Below the pieces are notes generated by a model that did not search any database, was not told the DNA's origin, and saw nothing but the letters and a program-made list of their open reading frames with translations. Source: an uncultured Collinsella sp. (GTDB lineage: Bacteria > Actinomycetota > Coriobacteriia > Coriobacteriales > Coriobacteriaceae). From it: a DNA stretch of 64,000 bases. Shown here piece after piece: positions 31,280 to 40,354 of this stretch (the stretch's first letter is position 1; the number at the start of each line of letters is the position of its first letter). The position numbers and the translations under genes were made by a program. Where the stretch lies: positions 1 to 64,000 of the forward strand of contig UQTV01000004.1 of assembly GCA_900544095.1 (NCBI GenBank), read 5' to 3'.

Positions 31280-32245
31280 CTACCTCCCCAGCGTCTTGCG
31301 CACGTCGGCAAGCACGTCGGCGATGTCGGCGCGAACGGCGAGCCCCCGATCCTCGATCGCGCGGGGGAGAAACTGCGTCTTGTTGTTTACGGCGATGTAG
31401 CTGGCCTGCGGTAACTGCGCCGTGAGGGCCCAGAACGGCTCCTGGATAAACGCGGGCGTCATGCGGCCCACACCCAGCTCGAGGAAGAGGATCCTCTGCC
31501 GTGCGTGCGCGTCGAGCCAGTCGGACACCTTGCGGTACTGCTCCTCGTAGAGTTCGCCCTGCAGGAAGTTGCCGTAGCCGCGAACCCAGGGGAACGCCTC
31601 TGCCCCGCAGTGCGGGCAGCGCGGCACGAGCTCTGTCGGAACCTCAAGGCCGTCTCCCATGGCCTCTACCATGTTGGAGACCGGCTCGACCGCATCCCAC
31701 ACCGCGTCGGTGCAACAGCGGGAGCACTGAAAGAAGCGGTGGTCGCCTTGGATCTCTGCCACTTTCTCCCAGGGATAGAGCTTCACAAACTGCGTGTCCT
31801 GGTTGGTGGTGAGCATGAAGAAATCCTTCTCGGCGAGAATGGCGTCGAGGTCCCTGTAGGGCTTGCGCAGCGGGGCGTTGAGCGTGGTGTCGAGGAAGGT
31901 GGCGAGGTATCCCCAGCGCGCCTCGGCGGTGGGCCAGCGGTAGAACGACCCCTCGAAAGCGCCCTTGAAACCGTAACGCTCGGCGAATTTGCCGAAATGC
32001 TTGCGATAGGTCGCGTTGTCCTCGTAGTAGAAGTCGCCGCCGCCCGCCGCGGAGAGCCCGGAGGCCCCGCCCGCCAGCACGCAATCGGCTTCCTCGATCA
32101 TGCGGGCGAAGTCCTCGATTTGCTGGTCGTAGGGCTCGGGCTCGCGGTCACTCAGCTCATAGGGCGTGCCGCCGCTGCGGTAGGCGGCCTGAAGGGAAAA
32201 CGATTGGTTGGTGAGCTCGATAACGAGCTGCTCGTACAGGGTCAC
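31280..32245 (-). CDS. Sirtuin-like (Sir2/SirTM-type) protein A
   Basis: The protein has about 321 residues, reading from GTG at 32,245 behind GAAGG. An N-terminal extension of about 55 residues (MTLYEQLVIELTNQSFSLQA) precedes the NAD loop CVLAGGASGLSAAGG. TTNQDTQFVKLYP is the ribose-binding motif. EIQGDHRFFQC has Gln where classical sirtuins have the catalytic His, as in SirTM enzymes. The zinc cysteines are in CSRCC and CPHCG. It is first in the operon, divergent from TetR copy 2, with a near-palindromic operator between them. ADP-ribosyl transfer to an unknown protein is the best guess. Confidence 0.8.
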   Translation of the reverse strand: MTLYEQLVIELTNQSFSLQAAYRSGGTPYELSDREPEPYDQQIEDFARMIEEADCVLAGGASGLSAAGGGDFYYEDNATYRKHFGKFAERYGFKGAFEGSFYRWPTAEARWGYLATFLDTTLNAPLRKPYRDLDAILAEKDFFMLTTNQDTQFVKLYPWEKVAEIQGDHRFFQCSRCCTDAVWDAVEPVSNMVEAMGDGLEVPTELVPRCPHCGAEAFPWVRGYGNFLQGELYEEQYRKVSDWLDAHARQRILFLELGVGRMTPAFIQEPFWALTAQLPQASYIAVNNKTQFLPRAIEDRGLAVRADIADVLADVRKTLGR

Positions 32246-32266
32246 TGGATACCTTCTTTCAGCTAT

Positions 32267-32284
32267 TATAAACACGTGTCTATA
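32267..32284. promoter_or_regulatory. Candidate TetR operator in the sirtuin/TetR divergent region
   Basis: TATAAACACGTGTCTATA is an 18-base palindrome with one mismatched pair. On the sirtuin side it overlaps a TATAAT -10 box, so binding would block that promoter. It stands about 105 bases before the TetR gene. Confidence 0.6.
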
Positions 32285-32388
32285 AAAAGTATCCATGTCG
32301 ATTTGCTTAAGAGCAATGAACAGCTTCGGCCTGCTGTCGATAAACGAGCGTTTGCCGGGCATTGTCGAGCGTTGCAATTGGAGGGGTA

Positions 32389-32946
32389 ATGGAAGCGGGG
32401 AAGATCGATCGTCGCCGACGCTATACACTCTCGGTCATACGGGAGGCGTTCTTCGCGCTGCTGGCCGAGGTCGGCTTCGCGAAGATGACGGTAGCGGATA
32501 TCTGCCGCCGCGCCGATATCAACCGTGGCACGTTCTATCTGCACTACGAGGACAAGTTCGCCCTGCTCGACGCGCTTATCGACGAGGCCTTGGCGGCGGT
32601 GCCGCCGCTCGAGGGAACGGAGGCGGGTGCCCTCTGCCAGCGTCCGCCGGCAAACGATGACTATTATCTGCTCTACTCGGATGACGACGCGTACGCCCGG
32701 GTGGCACAGCGCGTCGTCGAGCGCGGCGCCGAGCAGATGGTTCCCTCGATCATGGAGGAGACCGGGCTTTCGTGCGAGGACGCCTATCTGATCTTCGTCC
32801 ACAACGTCCAGGGAAATCTCGCGGTCAACCGCCTGCTCGGTTGGAGGCGAGGGCCCGAGTTCGCCCACGCCCAGGAACTGCTCAGCGCCTATTCCGAAGG
32901 GGGCATGCGGGCGGTATCGGCCCCTTGCAGATTAATCGCGAATTAG
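32389..32946 (+). CDS. TetR/AcrR-family regulator, copy 2
   Basis: The 185-residue protein starts MEAGKIDRRRRYTLSVIREA with GGAGGGG before the ATG. The HTH (KMTVADICRRADINRGTFYL) is the same as in copy 1 apart from one residue, and the ligand domain is also closely similar (SIMEETGLSCEDAYLIFVHN, GNLAVNRLLGWRRGPEF). It is divergent from the three-gene sirtuin-like operon and most likely represses it. It ends four bases into the convergent cupin gene. Having two nearly identical regulators in tandem reflects a segmental duplication. Confidence 0.85.
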   Translation: MEAGKIDRRRRYTLSVIREAFFALLAEVGFAKMTVADICRRADINRGTFYLHYEDKFALLDALIDEALAAVPPLEGTEAGALCQRPPANDDYYLLYSDDDAYARVAQRVVERGAEQMVPSIMEETGLSCEDAYLIFVHNVQGNLAVNRLLGWRRGPEFAHAQELLSAYSEGGMRAVSAPCRLIAN

Positions 32947-33296
32947 AACATGATGGCGTCGTCGGCCGTGAAGGCATCGAGGGATCCCTGCTTGACCTGA
33001 ATGCAGACGTATGTGATCCCCGAGTCGGACGCGGCGCGGAACTGACGATGCGCAGCGGGGGAAATGCGCAGCCAGTCGCCGGCCGCAAGCTCGATATCCT
33101 CATCGTCGATCGTGACCGAGCCTGCGCCCTCGAGCACGCCATAGATCTCCTCGTTTTCCTTGTGTGCATGGACGAACGGAACGCCAGCGCCGGCGGGAAG
33201 ACTGTTGATACTCACCTCTGCCCCGGTAAGCCCGAGCACCTCGTGCAGCTCAACGCGGCTCTCATTGCCGATGTGGGTCTTTGCATAATTAGCCAT
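32943..33296 (-). CDS. Small cupin-domain protein
   Basis: The 117-residue single-domain beta-barrel has cupin motif 1 in PFVHAHKENEEIYGVLEGAG (two His and a Glu for metal binding) and motif 2 in AAGDWLRISPAAHRQFRA. Members bind small ligands or act as isomerases or dioxygenases, and the substrate is not predictable. AGAGG precedes the ATG. The gene is divergent from an HxlR regulator gene, a common pairing in which the regulator controls the enzyme in response to electrophiles or quinones. Confidence 0.85.
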   Translation of the reverse strand: MANYAKTHIGNESRVELHEVLGLTGAEVSINSLPAGAGVPFVHAHKENEEIYGVLEGAGSVTIDDEDIELAAGDWLRISPAAHRQFRAASDSGITYVCIQVKQGSLDAFTADDAIMF

Positions 33297-33447
33297 AATG
33301 GTTCCTCTCTTGGGGTTGATTTACCTTGCAGGCATCTCCTGCGTGAGATATATTCAACGCGAAAGCGCATGCAAATACGAGTACGCACATATTTGTAACT
33401 GCGTGCCTTTTTGTGAAACCGGTATGGTCAAGGAGGTTGGGTCTCCC

Positions 33448-33774
33448 ATGATGGCGAAAGAGGAGCTTCCGGAGTGTCCGGTCGCAACGGCGGTAGCGCT
33501 CATTGGCGGCAAGTGGAAACTGCTCATTATTCGTAATTTACGCGTACGCCCTTGGCGTTTCAACGAGTTGCGCCGCAACCTGGAGGGGATCTCTCAGAAG
33601 GTGCTTACCGACAGCCTGCGGCAGATGGAGGATGATGGGCTGGTCTTTCGCCATGACTATGGCGAGAATCCTCCCCGCGTTGAGTATGGCCTTACCGAGC
33701 TCGGCCGCCAGATGATGCCCATCATGGACTCGCTCGCAGACTTCGGCGCTTATTACAAGACGATTGTTTCGTAG
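33448..33774 (+). CDS. HxlR-family winged-helix regulator
   Basis: The 108-residue protein has the full HxlR pattern: CPVATAVALIGGKWKLLIIR with the N-terminal Cys that senses redox or electrophiles in many members, then RFNELRRNLEGISQKVLTDS, LRQMEDDGLVFRHDY and VEYGLTELGRQMMPIMDSL. AAGGAGG lies 11 bases before the ATG at 33,448; a second ATG follows at once. It is divergent from the cupin gene and upstream of a flavodoxin-like reductase, both plausible targets. Confidence 0.9.
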   Translation: MMAKEELPECPVATAVALIGGKWKLLIIRNLRVRPWRFNELRRNLEGISQKVLTDSLRQMEDDGLVFRHDYGENPPRVEYGLTELGRQMMPIMDSLADFGAYYKTIVS

Positions 33775-33876
33775 CGGACACATCGCTTGGGGGGGGGCGG
33801 AGAACCGCTACGAGGGTGCTAACGAAAACCTGTCCCGAATCATCGTGCGCCTGCGGCATGAAGAAGGGAGATTCTT

Positions 33877-34407
33877 ATGAAAATCGTTGTATTGAGTGGT
33901 AGCCCGCGCAAGGGCGCCAATACCGACACCATGGTTGAGGCGTTTGCCGAGACCGCGCGCGAGAGCGGCAATACGGTCGAGGTCGTCCGCGTTGCCAGCA
34001 AGAAAATCGCTGGTTGCCTGGGGTGTCAGTATTGCTTCGCCCACGAGGGCACTTGCGTGCAGAAGGATGACATGGTCAACGTGATCGAGTCGCTGAAAGA
34101 CGCAGATATGGTCGTCTTTGCCTCGCCTATCTACTGGTTCGATATCACCGCGCAGGAGAAGGCTGTCATCGACCGCCTGTACGCCTTCGGTGCTACGGGC
34201 TTCCCGTTCACCAAGACGGCCCTTTTGCTCGATAGCCACAGCGAGGGCGTCTATGATGCGGCGATCGCCATGTACAAGTCCACGTGCGCATACTGCAAGT
34301 GGGAGGACCAGGGCATTGTCACCATCAGCGGTATGACCGAGCGCGACAGCATGGCCTCCTCGCCCAAGCTGGAAGAGGTGCGAGAGCTCGCTCGCAAGCT
34401 CGCCTAA
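33877..34407 (+). CDS. Flavodoxin-like NAD(P)H-dependent FMN reductase
   Basis: The 176-residue protein has the FMN phosphate loop VLSGSPRKGANTDTM at the start, a Cys-rich turn GCLGCQYCFAHEGTC, and the second flavin segment VVFASPIYWFDITAQEKAVI. This is the iron-sulfur-flavoprotein-like branch of the family, found widely in anaerobes for quinone or nitro-compound reduction. GAAGGGAG precedes the ATG. It lies about 100 bases downstream of the HxlR gene on the same strand and may be part of its regulon. Confidence 0.85.
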   Translation: MKIVVLSGSPRKGANTDTMVEAFAETARESGNTVEVVRVASKKIAGCLGCQYCFAHEGTCVQKDDMVNVIESLKDADMVVFASPIYWFDITAQEKAVIDRLYAFGATGFPFTKTALLLDSHSEGVYDAAIAMYKSTCAYCKWEDQGIVTISGMTERDSMASSPKLEEVRELARKLA

Positions 34408-34587
34408 GGGCAAGAAGAGCGCATGGCAATCGGTGTTGGTGGAAATGCTTGCTGTCCTTACCGAGAGATAGGGGCGCATTCCCTCAAGTGCCGTATAGAA
34501 CAATTTTTAAACGCAGAAAAATAACTGAAAACAAATTAATTCGCGTTAAAATATTGTCAAACAGAAGTTCATGAGGGAAGGTTGCGC

Positions 34588-35877
34588 ATGCGTCGCAAGG
34601 CAGACGAGCTCCTTAGGGAATGGCGAGACAGAGCCGATAGAAAACCTTTGCTGGTCAAAGGCGTGCGCCAGTGTGGCAAGACCTATTTGCTCAGAACGTA
34701 CGCCCAGGGTCTTTTCGAATCGGTTGTCTACGTTAATCTTGAGAACGACCGGTCGGCGCGAGCGGATTTTTCGGGCGGTCTTGACCCTCATTCGATTGTA
34801 CGCGCGATCGAGGCTCGTACGGGACAGCGTATCGTGCCTGGCAAAACCTTACTGTTCATTGATGAGATCCAGGCATGCGAGGAAGCGCTCACTTCCCTTA
34901 AATACTTTTGCGAAGATGCTCCCGAGTATTACGTTGCGGCTGCTGGGTCGCTTCTTGGGGTTGCCATTAACCATCAGTCGTATTCGTTCCCCGTTGGAAA
35001 GACCGACTTGATTGAGATGACTCCACTCGATTTCGAGGAGTTTCTCTGGGCGATGGGGCACGATCAGCTGGTCGACGAGATACGCTCGTCATTCGAGTTA
35101 ATGGGTCCTCTCGCGCCAAGCCTTCATGAAAAGGCGCTTGGGCTCTATCGACAGTATCTTGTTGTTGGCGGAATGCCCGAGGCGGTCCAAACGTATATCG
35201 ATGATCAGTCAATCATTGATGTGGCCGAAAAGCATCGGATTATTCTCGACGGATACTCCGCCGACACTAATAAATATGCTGATGAGCGCTTGAGCGCAAA
35301 GACGCGTGCGTGCTTCGATTCCATTCCACAGCAGCTTGCCAAAGAGAATCGTAAATTTCAATACAAGGTAGTGCGAGCGGGGGGCAATGCGTCTCTCTTT
35401 GGAGATGCTCTCGACTGGCTTGTATTGTCGGGTACGGTGGCGCGCTGCAGCCTAGTTGGGAAGATCGAAAGCCCTTTAGAGGCCTTCGTTAACCCTTCTG
35501 CTTTTAAAATCTATCAGGCGGATACAGGGCTGCTCGTCTCCAAGGCCGGTGCTCAACGCGCCGATATTCTTGCCGGCATCGGCGGCACATTCATGGGTGC
35601 ACTTACCGAAAACTACGTCGCCCAACAGCTTTCAGCCATGGGCTATCCGCTGCATTATTGGGCGCGAGATAATCGTGCGGAAATCGACTTTGTAGTAGAG
35701 AAGCAGGGATGCTTGTCTGCGGTTGAAGTCAAGGCGGGAGAGAACACAAGATCTCGAAGCCTGTCCTCACTTAAAAAGACCCATCCGGGCGTGCGCCTTA
35801 TCAGGCTATCGACTAAGCCCTTTGGAATGAATGATGGGCTTATGTCTGTTCCACTTTATGCGGCATTTTGTCTATAG
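34588..35877 (+). CDS. DUF4143-type ATPase (AAA+ ATP-binding protein)
   Basis: The 429-residue protein has an AAA_14 ATPase domain at the N-terminus (Walker A KGVRQCGKTYLL near residue 25, Walker B TLLFIDEIQACEEAL near 88, sensor YYVAAAGSLLG) and a C-terminal DUF4143 domain with a PD-(D/E)xK-like end (NRAEIDFVVEKQGCLSAVEV, KAGENTRSRSL). The family is large in anaerobes and its role is unsettled. GGGAAGG precedes the ATG. It stands as a single gene with its own terminator at 35,900. Confidence 0.9.
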   Translation: MRRKADELLREWRDRADRKPLLVKGVRQCGKTYLLRTYAQGLFESVVYVNLENDRSARADFSGGLDPHSIVRAIEARTGQRIVPGKTLLFIDEIQACEEALTSLKYFCEDAPEYYVAAAGSLLGVAINHQSYSFPVGKTDLIEMTPLDFEEFLWAMGHDQLVDEIRSSFELMGPLAPSLHEKALGLYRQYLVVGGMPEAVQTYIDDQSIIDVAEKHRIILDGYSADTNKYADERLSAKTRACFDSIPQQLAKENRKFQYKVVRAGGNASLFGDALDWLVLSGTVARCSLVGKIESPLEAFVNPSAFKIYQADTGLLVSKAGAQRADILAGIGGTFMGALTENYVAQQLSAMGYPLHYWARDNRAEIDFVVEKQGCLSAVEVKAGENTRSRSLSSLKKTHPGVRLIRLSTKPFGMNDGLMSVPLYAAFCL

Positions 35878-35899
35878 GGATGATACTGCTGTAATGCAT

Positions 35900-35937
35900 G
35901 GGGCCCAGGGCACAGCGTTTACTGCGTTCCGGGCCCC
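35900..35937 (+). terminator. Hairpin terminator after the DUF4143 gene
   Basis: GGGGCCC (35,900-35,906) pairs with GGGCCCC (35,931-35,937), with AGCG/CTGC-like pairing inside. It lies between convergent genes (the DUF4143 ATPase and parC). The T-run is weak. Confidence 0.5.
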
Positions 35938-35976
35938 GCTGCTTTGTAAAACCATGACGGTTTAGTCACCGTTGTT

Positions 35977-38217
35977 TTAGTCAAACAAACTCGGCATGTC
36001 GTTTTCCTTCATGAGGGCACCGGCAGAGGGCAGGCTCTGCGCGGTGAACTTTTCGGCCGAGACGCCGGTGCCAAGGATTTCCTCGGTCGTGCCGACGGTG
36101 GTGACCGAACGGCCCTTCTTGGCCGTAAAGGCCTGGACGCCCTGCGTGTTGGTGGTCGTCTTGGTCTTGAGCAGCGACGTGTTGAAGTTCATCAGGCGGT
36201 AGTCGCTCGAGACCAGCGCGATGTCGCGGTCCTCCTTGAGCACCTGTGCATACAGCAGTTTGCTACCGCCGTAGATGGCGTTCTTGAGGCGCTTGCGGTT
36301 GGTCTTGGTGACGTATCCGGCAAGTGCGACGCGCACCACACGGCCGTTCTCAAAGACAAACAGCACGTCGGCCTTGTAGTCTTCGGGGTCGATGACCCAG
36401 ATGACGCTCTCGTCGGGCTCCATCTCAAGATCGGTGGGCAGGTACGAGCCCAGCTGGGCCGACTTGGTGTCCTCAAACGCCGCGACCTTGCACTTGTATA
36501 CCTGACTCTTGTTGGTAAAGACCAGCAGCTCGTGCGTATTGGAGGACGGGAACTCGATAAAGGGCTTATCACCGTCTTTGTACTTGAGCGTGGTGGCCTT
36601 CTTGAGCACGCGGTCCGTCATCTTCTTAAGGTAGCCATCGCGCGAGAGCATGATGGTGACCGGGTACTCCTCGACCTCGGGCTCCAAGCTTACCTCGATA
36701 ACCTCATGGGGCTCGATCCTGCCCGTGCGGCGCGGCATCACGTACTTCTTGTTGACCGCGGCCAGCTCGTCGCTGATGACCTTCTTGATGTTCTTCTCGC
36801 TGGAGAGGATCTCCTCAAGCTCGGCAATCTCGCCCTCAAGCTTGGCAATGTCCTTGGTGCGGTTGAGGATGTACTCCTCGTTGATGTTGCGGAGCTTGAG
36901 CTCGGCAACAAATTCCGCCTGCGTCTCGTCGATGTCGAAACCCTTCATAAGGTTGGGCACAACCTCGGCTTCGAGCTTGGTGCCGCGGATGATGGCGATG
37001 GCCTTGTCGATATCGAGCAGAATTGCCTCAAGGCCGTGCAGCAGGTGCAGACGCTCGGACTTTTTGCCCAGGTCAAAGTTAATGCGGCGGCGCGTGGACT
37101 CAATACGCCACTTGACCCACTCGTGCAGGATCTGGCGCACACCCATAACACGGGGGTAGCCGTCGACCAGCACGTTGAAGTTGCACGAGAACGAATCCTG
37201 CAGCGTGGTCGAGCGATAGAGCTTGGCCATGAGTTTGTCGGGGTCGACGCCGCGCTTAAGGTCGATGGCGATGCGCAGACCCGAAAGGTCGGTCTCGTCG
37301 CGAATGTCAGCGATCTCCTTGACCTTGCCCTCCTTGGAGAGCTTGACGATGCGCTCGATGATGACATCGGTCTTGGTGGTGTAGGGGATCTCGTAGACCT
37401 CGATGATGCGCTCTTCGGGAATCCAGCGCCAGCGGGAGCGAATCTGGAAGCTGCCAAGGCCGGTCTCGACAATCTTCTCCATCTCCTCGCGGCGGTAGAT
37501 AATCTCGCCGCCGGTCGAGAAGTCGGGCATGGGCATGTACTCGAGCAGGTCGCAGTTGGGATCCTGCAGGTAGTGCATTGTGGCAGTGCAGACCTCGTTG
37601 AGGTTAAAGCCGCAGATGTCGGACGCCATGGCGACGCCGATGCCCTTGTTGGCCGAGACGAGGATATTGGGGAACGTGGTGGGCAGCAGGCGCGGCTCCT
37701 TCATGGCGCCGTCGTAGCTGTCGACGAAGTCGACCGGGTCCTTGTCGATGTCCTTGAAAATCTCGGCGCTGATGGGGGAGAGCTTGGCCTCGGTATAACG
37801 CGAGGCGGCGTAGCTCAGGTCGCCCGAATAGTACTTGCCAAAGTTGCCCTTCGACTCCACGAAGGGGGCAAGCAGTGCTTCGTTGCCCGTCGCCAGACGC
37901 ACCATCGTCTCGTAGATCGCGGCGTCGCCGTGCGGGTTGAGCTTCATGGTTTGGCCCACGATGTTGGCGCTCTTCTGGCGCTCGCCCTTGAGCAGACCCA
38001 TCTTGTACATGGTGTAGAGCAGCTTGCGGTGCGAGGGCTTAAAGCCGTCGATCTCGGGGAATGCACGCGAGACGTTGACGCTCATAGCGTAGGGCATGTA
38101 GTTGACCTCGAGCGTCTGCGTAATCGGCTGGTCGGTGACCTCGGAGTGCAGGCCGATGACGTTCTCGGCGTTGACCTGCTTTTTCTTTGGCTGGGTTTTC
38201 GTCTTCTTCTTTGCCAC
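35977..38217 (-). CDS. parC: DNA topoisomerase IV/gyrase subunit A
   Basis: The 746-residue protein has the winged-helix and tower domains of type IIA topoisomerase A subunits (PYAMSVNVSRAFPEIDGFKP, HRKLLYTMYKMGLLKG, NPHGDAAIYETMVRLA). The catalytic Tyr is in YAASRYTEAKLSPI. A C-terminal beta-propeller domain follows (DGYLKKMTDRVLKK, LFVFENGRVVRVALAGYVTK). The N-terminus is a Lys-rich tail. It forms an operon with the B subunit 45 bases upstream. No exact GyrA-box was recognised in the propeller, so a ParC-like decatenase is favoured over gyrase. Confidence 0.9.
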   Translation of the reverse strand: MAKKKTKTQPKKKQVNAENVIGLHSEVTDQPITQTLEVNYMPYAMSVNVSRAFPEIDGFKPSHRKLLYTMYKMGLLKGERQKSANIVGQTMKLNPHGDAAIYETMVRLATGNEALLAPFVESKGNFGKYYSGDLSYAASRYTEAKLSPISAEIFKDIDKDPVDFVDSYDGAMKEPRLLPTTFPNILVSANKGIGVAMASDICGFNLNEVCTATMHYLQDPNCDLLEYMPMPDFSTGGEIIYRREEMEKIVETGLGSFQIRSRWRWIPEERIIEVYEIPYTTKTDVIIERIVKLSKEGKVKEIADIRDETDLSGLRIAIDLKRGVDPDKLMAKLYRSTTLQDSFSCNFNVLVDGYPRVMGVRQILHEWVKWRIESTRRRINFDLGKKSERLHLLHGLEAILLDIDKAIAIIRGTKLEAEVVPNLMKGFDIDETQAEFVAELKLRNINEEYILNRTKDIAKLEGEIAELEEILSSEKNIKKVISDELAAVNKKYVMPRRTGRIEPHEVIEVSLEPEVEEYPVTIMLSRDGYLKKMTDRVLKKATTLKYKDGDKPFIEFPSSNTHELLVFTNKSQVYKCKVAAFEDTKSAQLGSYLPTDLEMEPDESVIWVIDPEDYKADVLFVFENGRVVRVALAGYVTKTNRKRLKNAIYGGSKLLYAQVLKEDRDIALVSSDYRLMNFNTSLLKTKTTTNTQGVQAFTAKKGRSVTTVGTTEEILGTGVSAEKFTAQSLPSAGALMKENDMPSLFD

Positions 38218-38262
38218 GATTTCCTCTTGAACTTCTTATGGGCCGTCGTTATCGATTTGCTG

Positions 38263-40260
38263 CTATTGCAGGTCCAGCTGGTCCAGGTATTCCTTGCCGT
38301 GCTCGGAGATATGGCGCTTGCGGCCCGCCTCGTCGTTGCCCAACAACAGGTTGAACATGGTTTCCATCTTGGTGACGTCCTCGGGCTCCACCTTGATCAG
38401 GCGACGCGTCTCGGGGTTCATGGTGGTGAGCCACATCATGTCCGGATCGTTCTCACCAAGACCCTTGGAGCGGTTGATCGAGCACTTTTGGTCGCCGATC
38501 TCTTTGAGGATGCCGTTCTTCTCGAGCTCGGTGTAGGCAAAGTAGGTCTTCTCTTTGCAGTTGATCTCGTAGAGCGGCGACTCGGCGATATACACGTAAC
38601 CCTCGTCGATAAGTGTAGGCACCAGGCGGTAGAGCATGGTGAGCACGAGCGTGCGGATGTGGTACCCATCGACGTCGGCATCCGTACAGATGATGACCTT
38701 GTTCCAGTTGAGGTTGTCCAGGTCAAAGGCACCGAGGTTCTTGATGCGCTTGTCCTTGATCTCCACGCCGCAGCCCAGCACGCGCATGAGGTCCATGATG
38801 ATGTCGGACTTAAAGATGCGCGGATAATCCTCCTTCAGGCAGTTGAGGATCTTACCGCGGACGGGCATAACGCCCTGGAACTCGGCATCGCGCGAGGTGC
38901 GAATGGCGCCTGCTGCCGAGTCGCCCTCTACGATGTAGATCTCGCGGCGGCTCTTGTCCTTGGAGCGGCAGTCGATGAACTTCTGCACGCGGTTGGCCAT
39001 GTCGGTCTTCTGCTGCAGGTTGGTCTTGATGCTCTGACGCGTCTTCTCGGCGTTCTCGCGTGAGCGCTTGTTGATGAGCACCTGCTCCATGATCTTGTTG
39101 GCGGCGTCCTTGTTCTCGATCAAGTAGGTCGAGAGGCGCTCCTTAAAGAATGCCGTCATGGCCTGCTGGATAAAGCGGTTATTGATGGCCTTCTTGGTCT
39201 GGTTTTCGTAGGACGTCTGGGTGGAGAAGCAGTTGGTCACCAGTACCAGACAGTCCTGGACGTCCTGCCACTTGATGCCGCTCTCGTTTTTGTTGTACTT
39301 GCCTTGATTCTTGATGTAGGCATCGATGGCGCTGGTCAGAGCGCTGCGGGCTGCCTTCTCGGGCGAACCGCCGTTCTCGAGCCAGGAGGAGTTGTGGTAG
39401 TACTCCTGCATCATGAAGGTGCGCGAGAAGCACATGCACGCGGTGATCTTTACGTTGTAGTCGGGCAGGTCCTCACGGTCGCGACCGCGACGGTCGGCCT
39501 CGATAAAGAAGGGCTCGGTGAGGTAGTCGGTACCGACCTTCTCGAGAACATAGTCCTCGATGCCCTTGGGATAGCAGAAGTCCTCTTCGGAGAACTCGCC
39601 GTCGTCGCCCTCGATACGCAGGCGGAAGGTCACGTTGGCGTTGACCACGGCCTGGCGGCGCATGGTCTCGCGATACCAATCGTGGGGGATGCTGATGGAG
39701 GTAAAGACCTCAAGATCGGGACGCCACTTGATGGTGGTACCGGTACGGTTCTCGTTGCTGGGCTCAATCTCGAGTGCCTTCTTTTTGGCGCCGACGACCT
39801 TGCCTTTTTTAAAGTGCAGGGAGTACCTGTTGCCGTCGCGCCAAACCGTGACGTCCATGTACTCGGACGCATACTGGGTCGCGCAGGAGCCCAGGCCGTT
39901 GGTGCCGAGCGAGAAGTCGTAGTCGCCGCCCTGGTTGTTGTTATACTTGCCGCCGGCGTAGAGTTCGCAGAAGACGAGCTCCCAGTTAAAGCGCTTCTCG
40001 GAAGGGTTCCAGTCGAGCGGGCAGCCGCGGCCATTGTCCTCTACCTGGATAGAGCCATCGCGAAAGGCGGTAAGGGTGATGAGCTTGCCGTAGCCCTGGC
40101 GCGCCTCGTCAACGGCGTTGGACAGGATCTCGAAGGCAGCATGCGCGCAGCCATCGAGTCCGTCCGAGCCAAAGATGACGGCGGGGCGCAGGCGTACGCG
40201 CTCCTCGTCCTTGAGCTGGCGGATACTGTCGTTACCATAGTTTGCGGTGTTTTTTGCCAT
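38263..40260 (-). CDS. parE: DNA topoisomerase IV/gyrase subunit B
   Basis: The 665-residue protein has a GHKL ATPase domain (EILSNAVDEARQGYG, VEDNGRGCPLDW, SLGTNGLGSCATQYAS), a transducer domain and a Toprim domain with EGDSAAGAIRTSRDAEFQGV and the metal-binding DADVDGYH. GLGENDPDMMWLT is the usual C-terminal core. A complete, ordinary-length ParE/GyrB. The promoter side contains two strong dyads (40,355-40,429) shared with the divergent XRE gene. Confidence 0.9.
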   Translation of the reverse strand: MAKNTANYGNDSIRQLKDEERVRLRPAVIFGSDGLDGCAHAAFEILSNAVDEARQGYGKLITLTAFRDGSIQVEDNGRGCPLDWNPSEKRFNWELVFCELYAGGKYNNNQGGDYDFSLGTNGLGSCATQYASEYMDVTVWRDGNRYSLHFKKGKVVGAKKKALEIEPSNENRTGTTIKWRPDLEVFTSISIPHDWYRETMRRQAVVNANVTFRLRIEGDDGEFSEEDFCYPKGIEDYVLEKVGTDYLTEPFFIEADRRGRDREDLPDYNVKITACMCFSRTFMMQEYYHNSSWLENGGSPEKAARSALTSAIDAYIKNQGKYNKNESGIKWQDVQDCLVLVTNCFSTQTSYENQTKKAINNRFIQQAMTAFFKERLSTYLIENKDAANKIMEQVLINKRSRENAEKTRQSIKTNLQQKTDMANRVQKFIDCRSKDKSRREIYIVEGDSAAGAIRTSRDAEFQGVMPVRGKILNCLKEDYPRIFKSDIIMDLMRVLGCGVEIKDKRIKNLGAFDLDNLNWNKVIICTDADVDGYHIRTLVLTMLYRLVPTLIDEGYVYIAESPLYEINCKEKTYFAYTELEKNGILKEIGDQKCSINRSKGLGENDPDMMWLTTMNPETRRLIKVEPEDVTKMETMFNLLLGNDEAGRKRHISEHGKEYLDQLDLQ

Positions 40261-40354
40261 ACTCGCTCTCTCGGTGCTCCTTTGCTGCGTTTAAGTCATA
40301 TAGATAGTCAAGGTAGCATAGCCCAGCCCACAGACGATTCCAACCAACACGAAA

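Noticed and set aside
31505..32389. A 294-codon plus-strand frame opposite the sirtuin gene
   Set aside because: It is antisense to a clear sirtuin-like reading frame with zinc and NAD motifs.
36532..39063. An 843-codon open frame on the plus strand
   Set aside because: It is the mirror of parC and parE. The codon structure, catalytic motifs and ribosome sites are all on the minus strand, and its translation is a Val/Leu/Asp-rich artefact.
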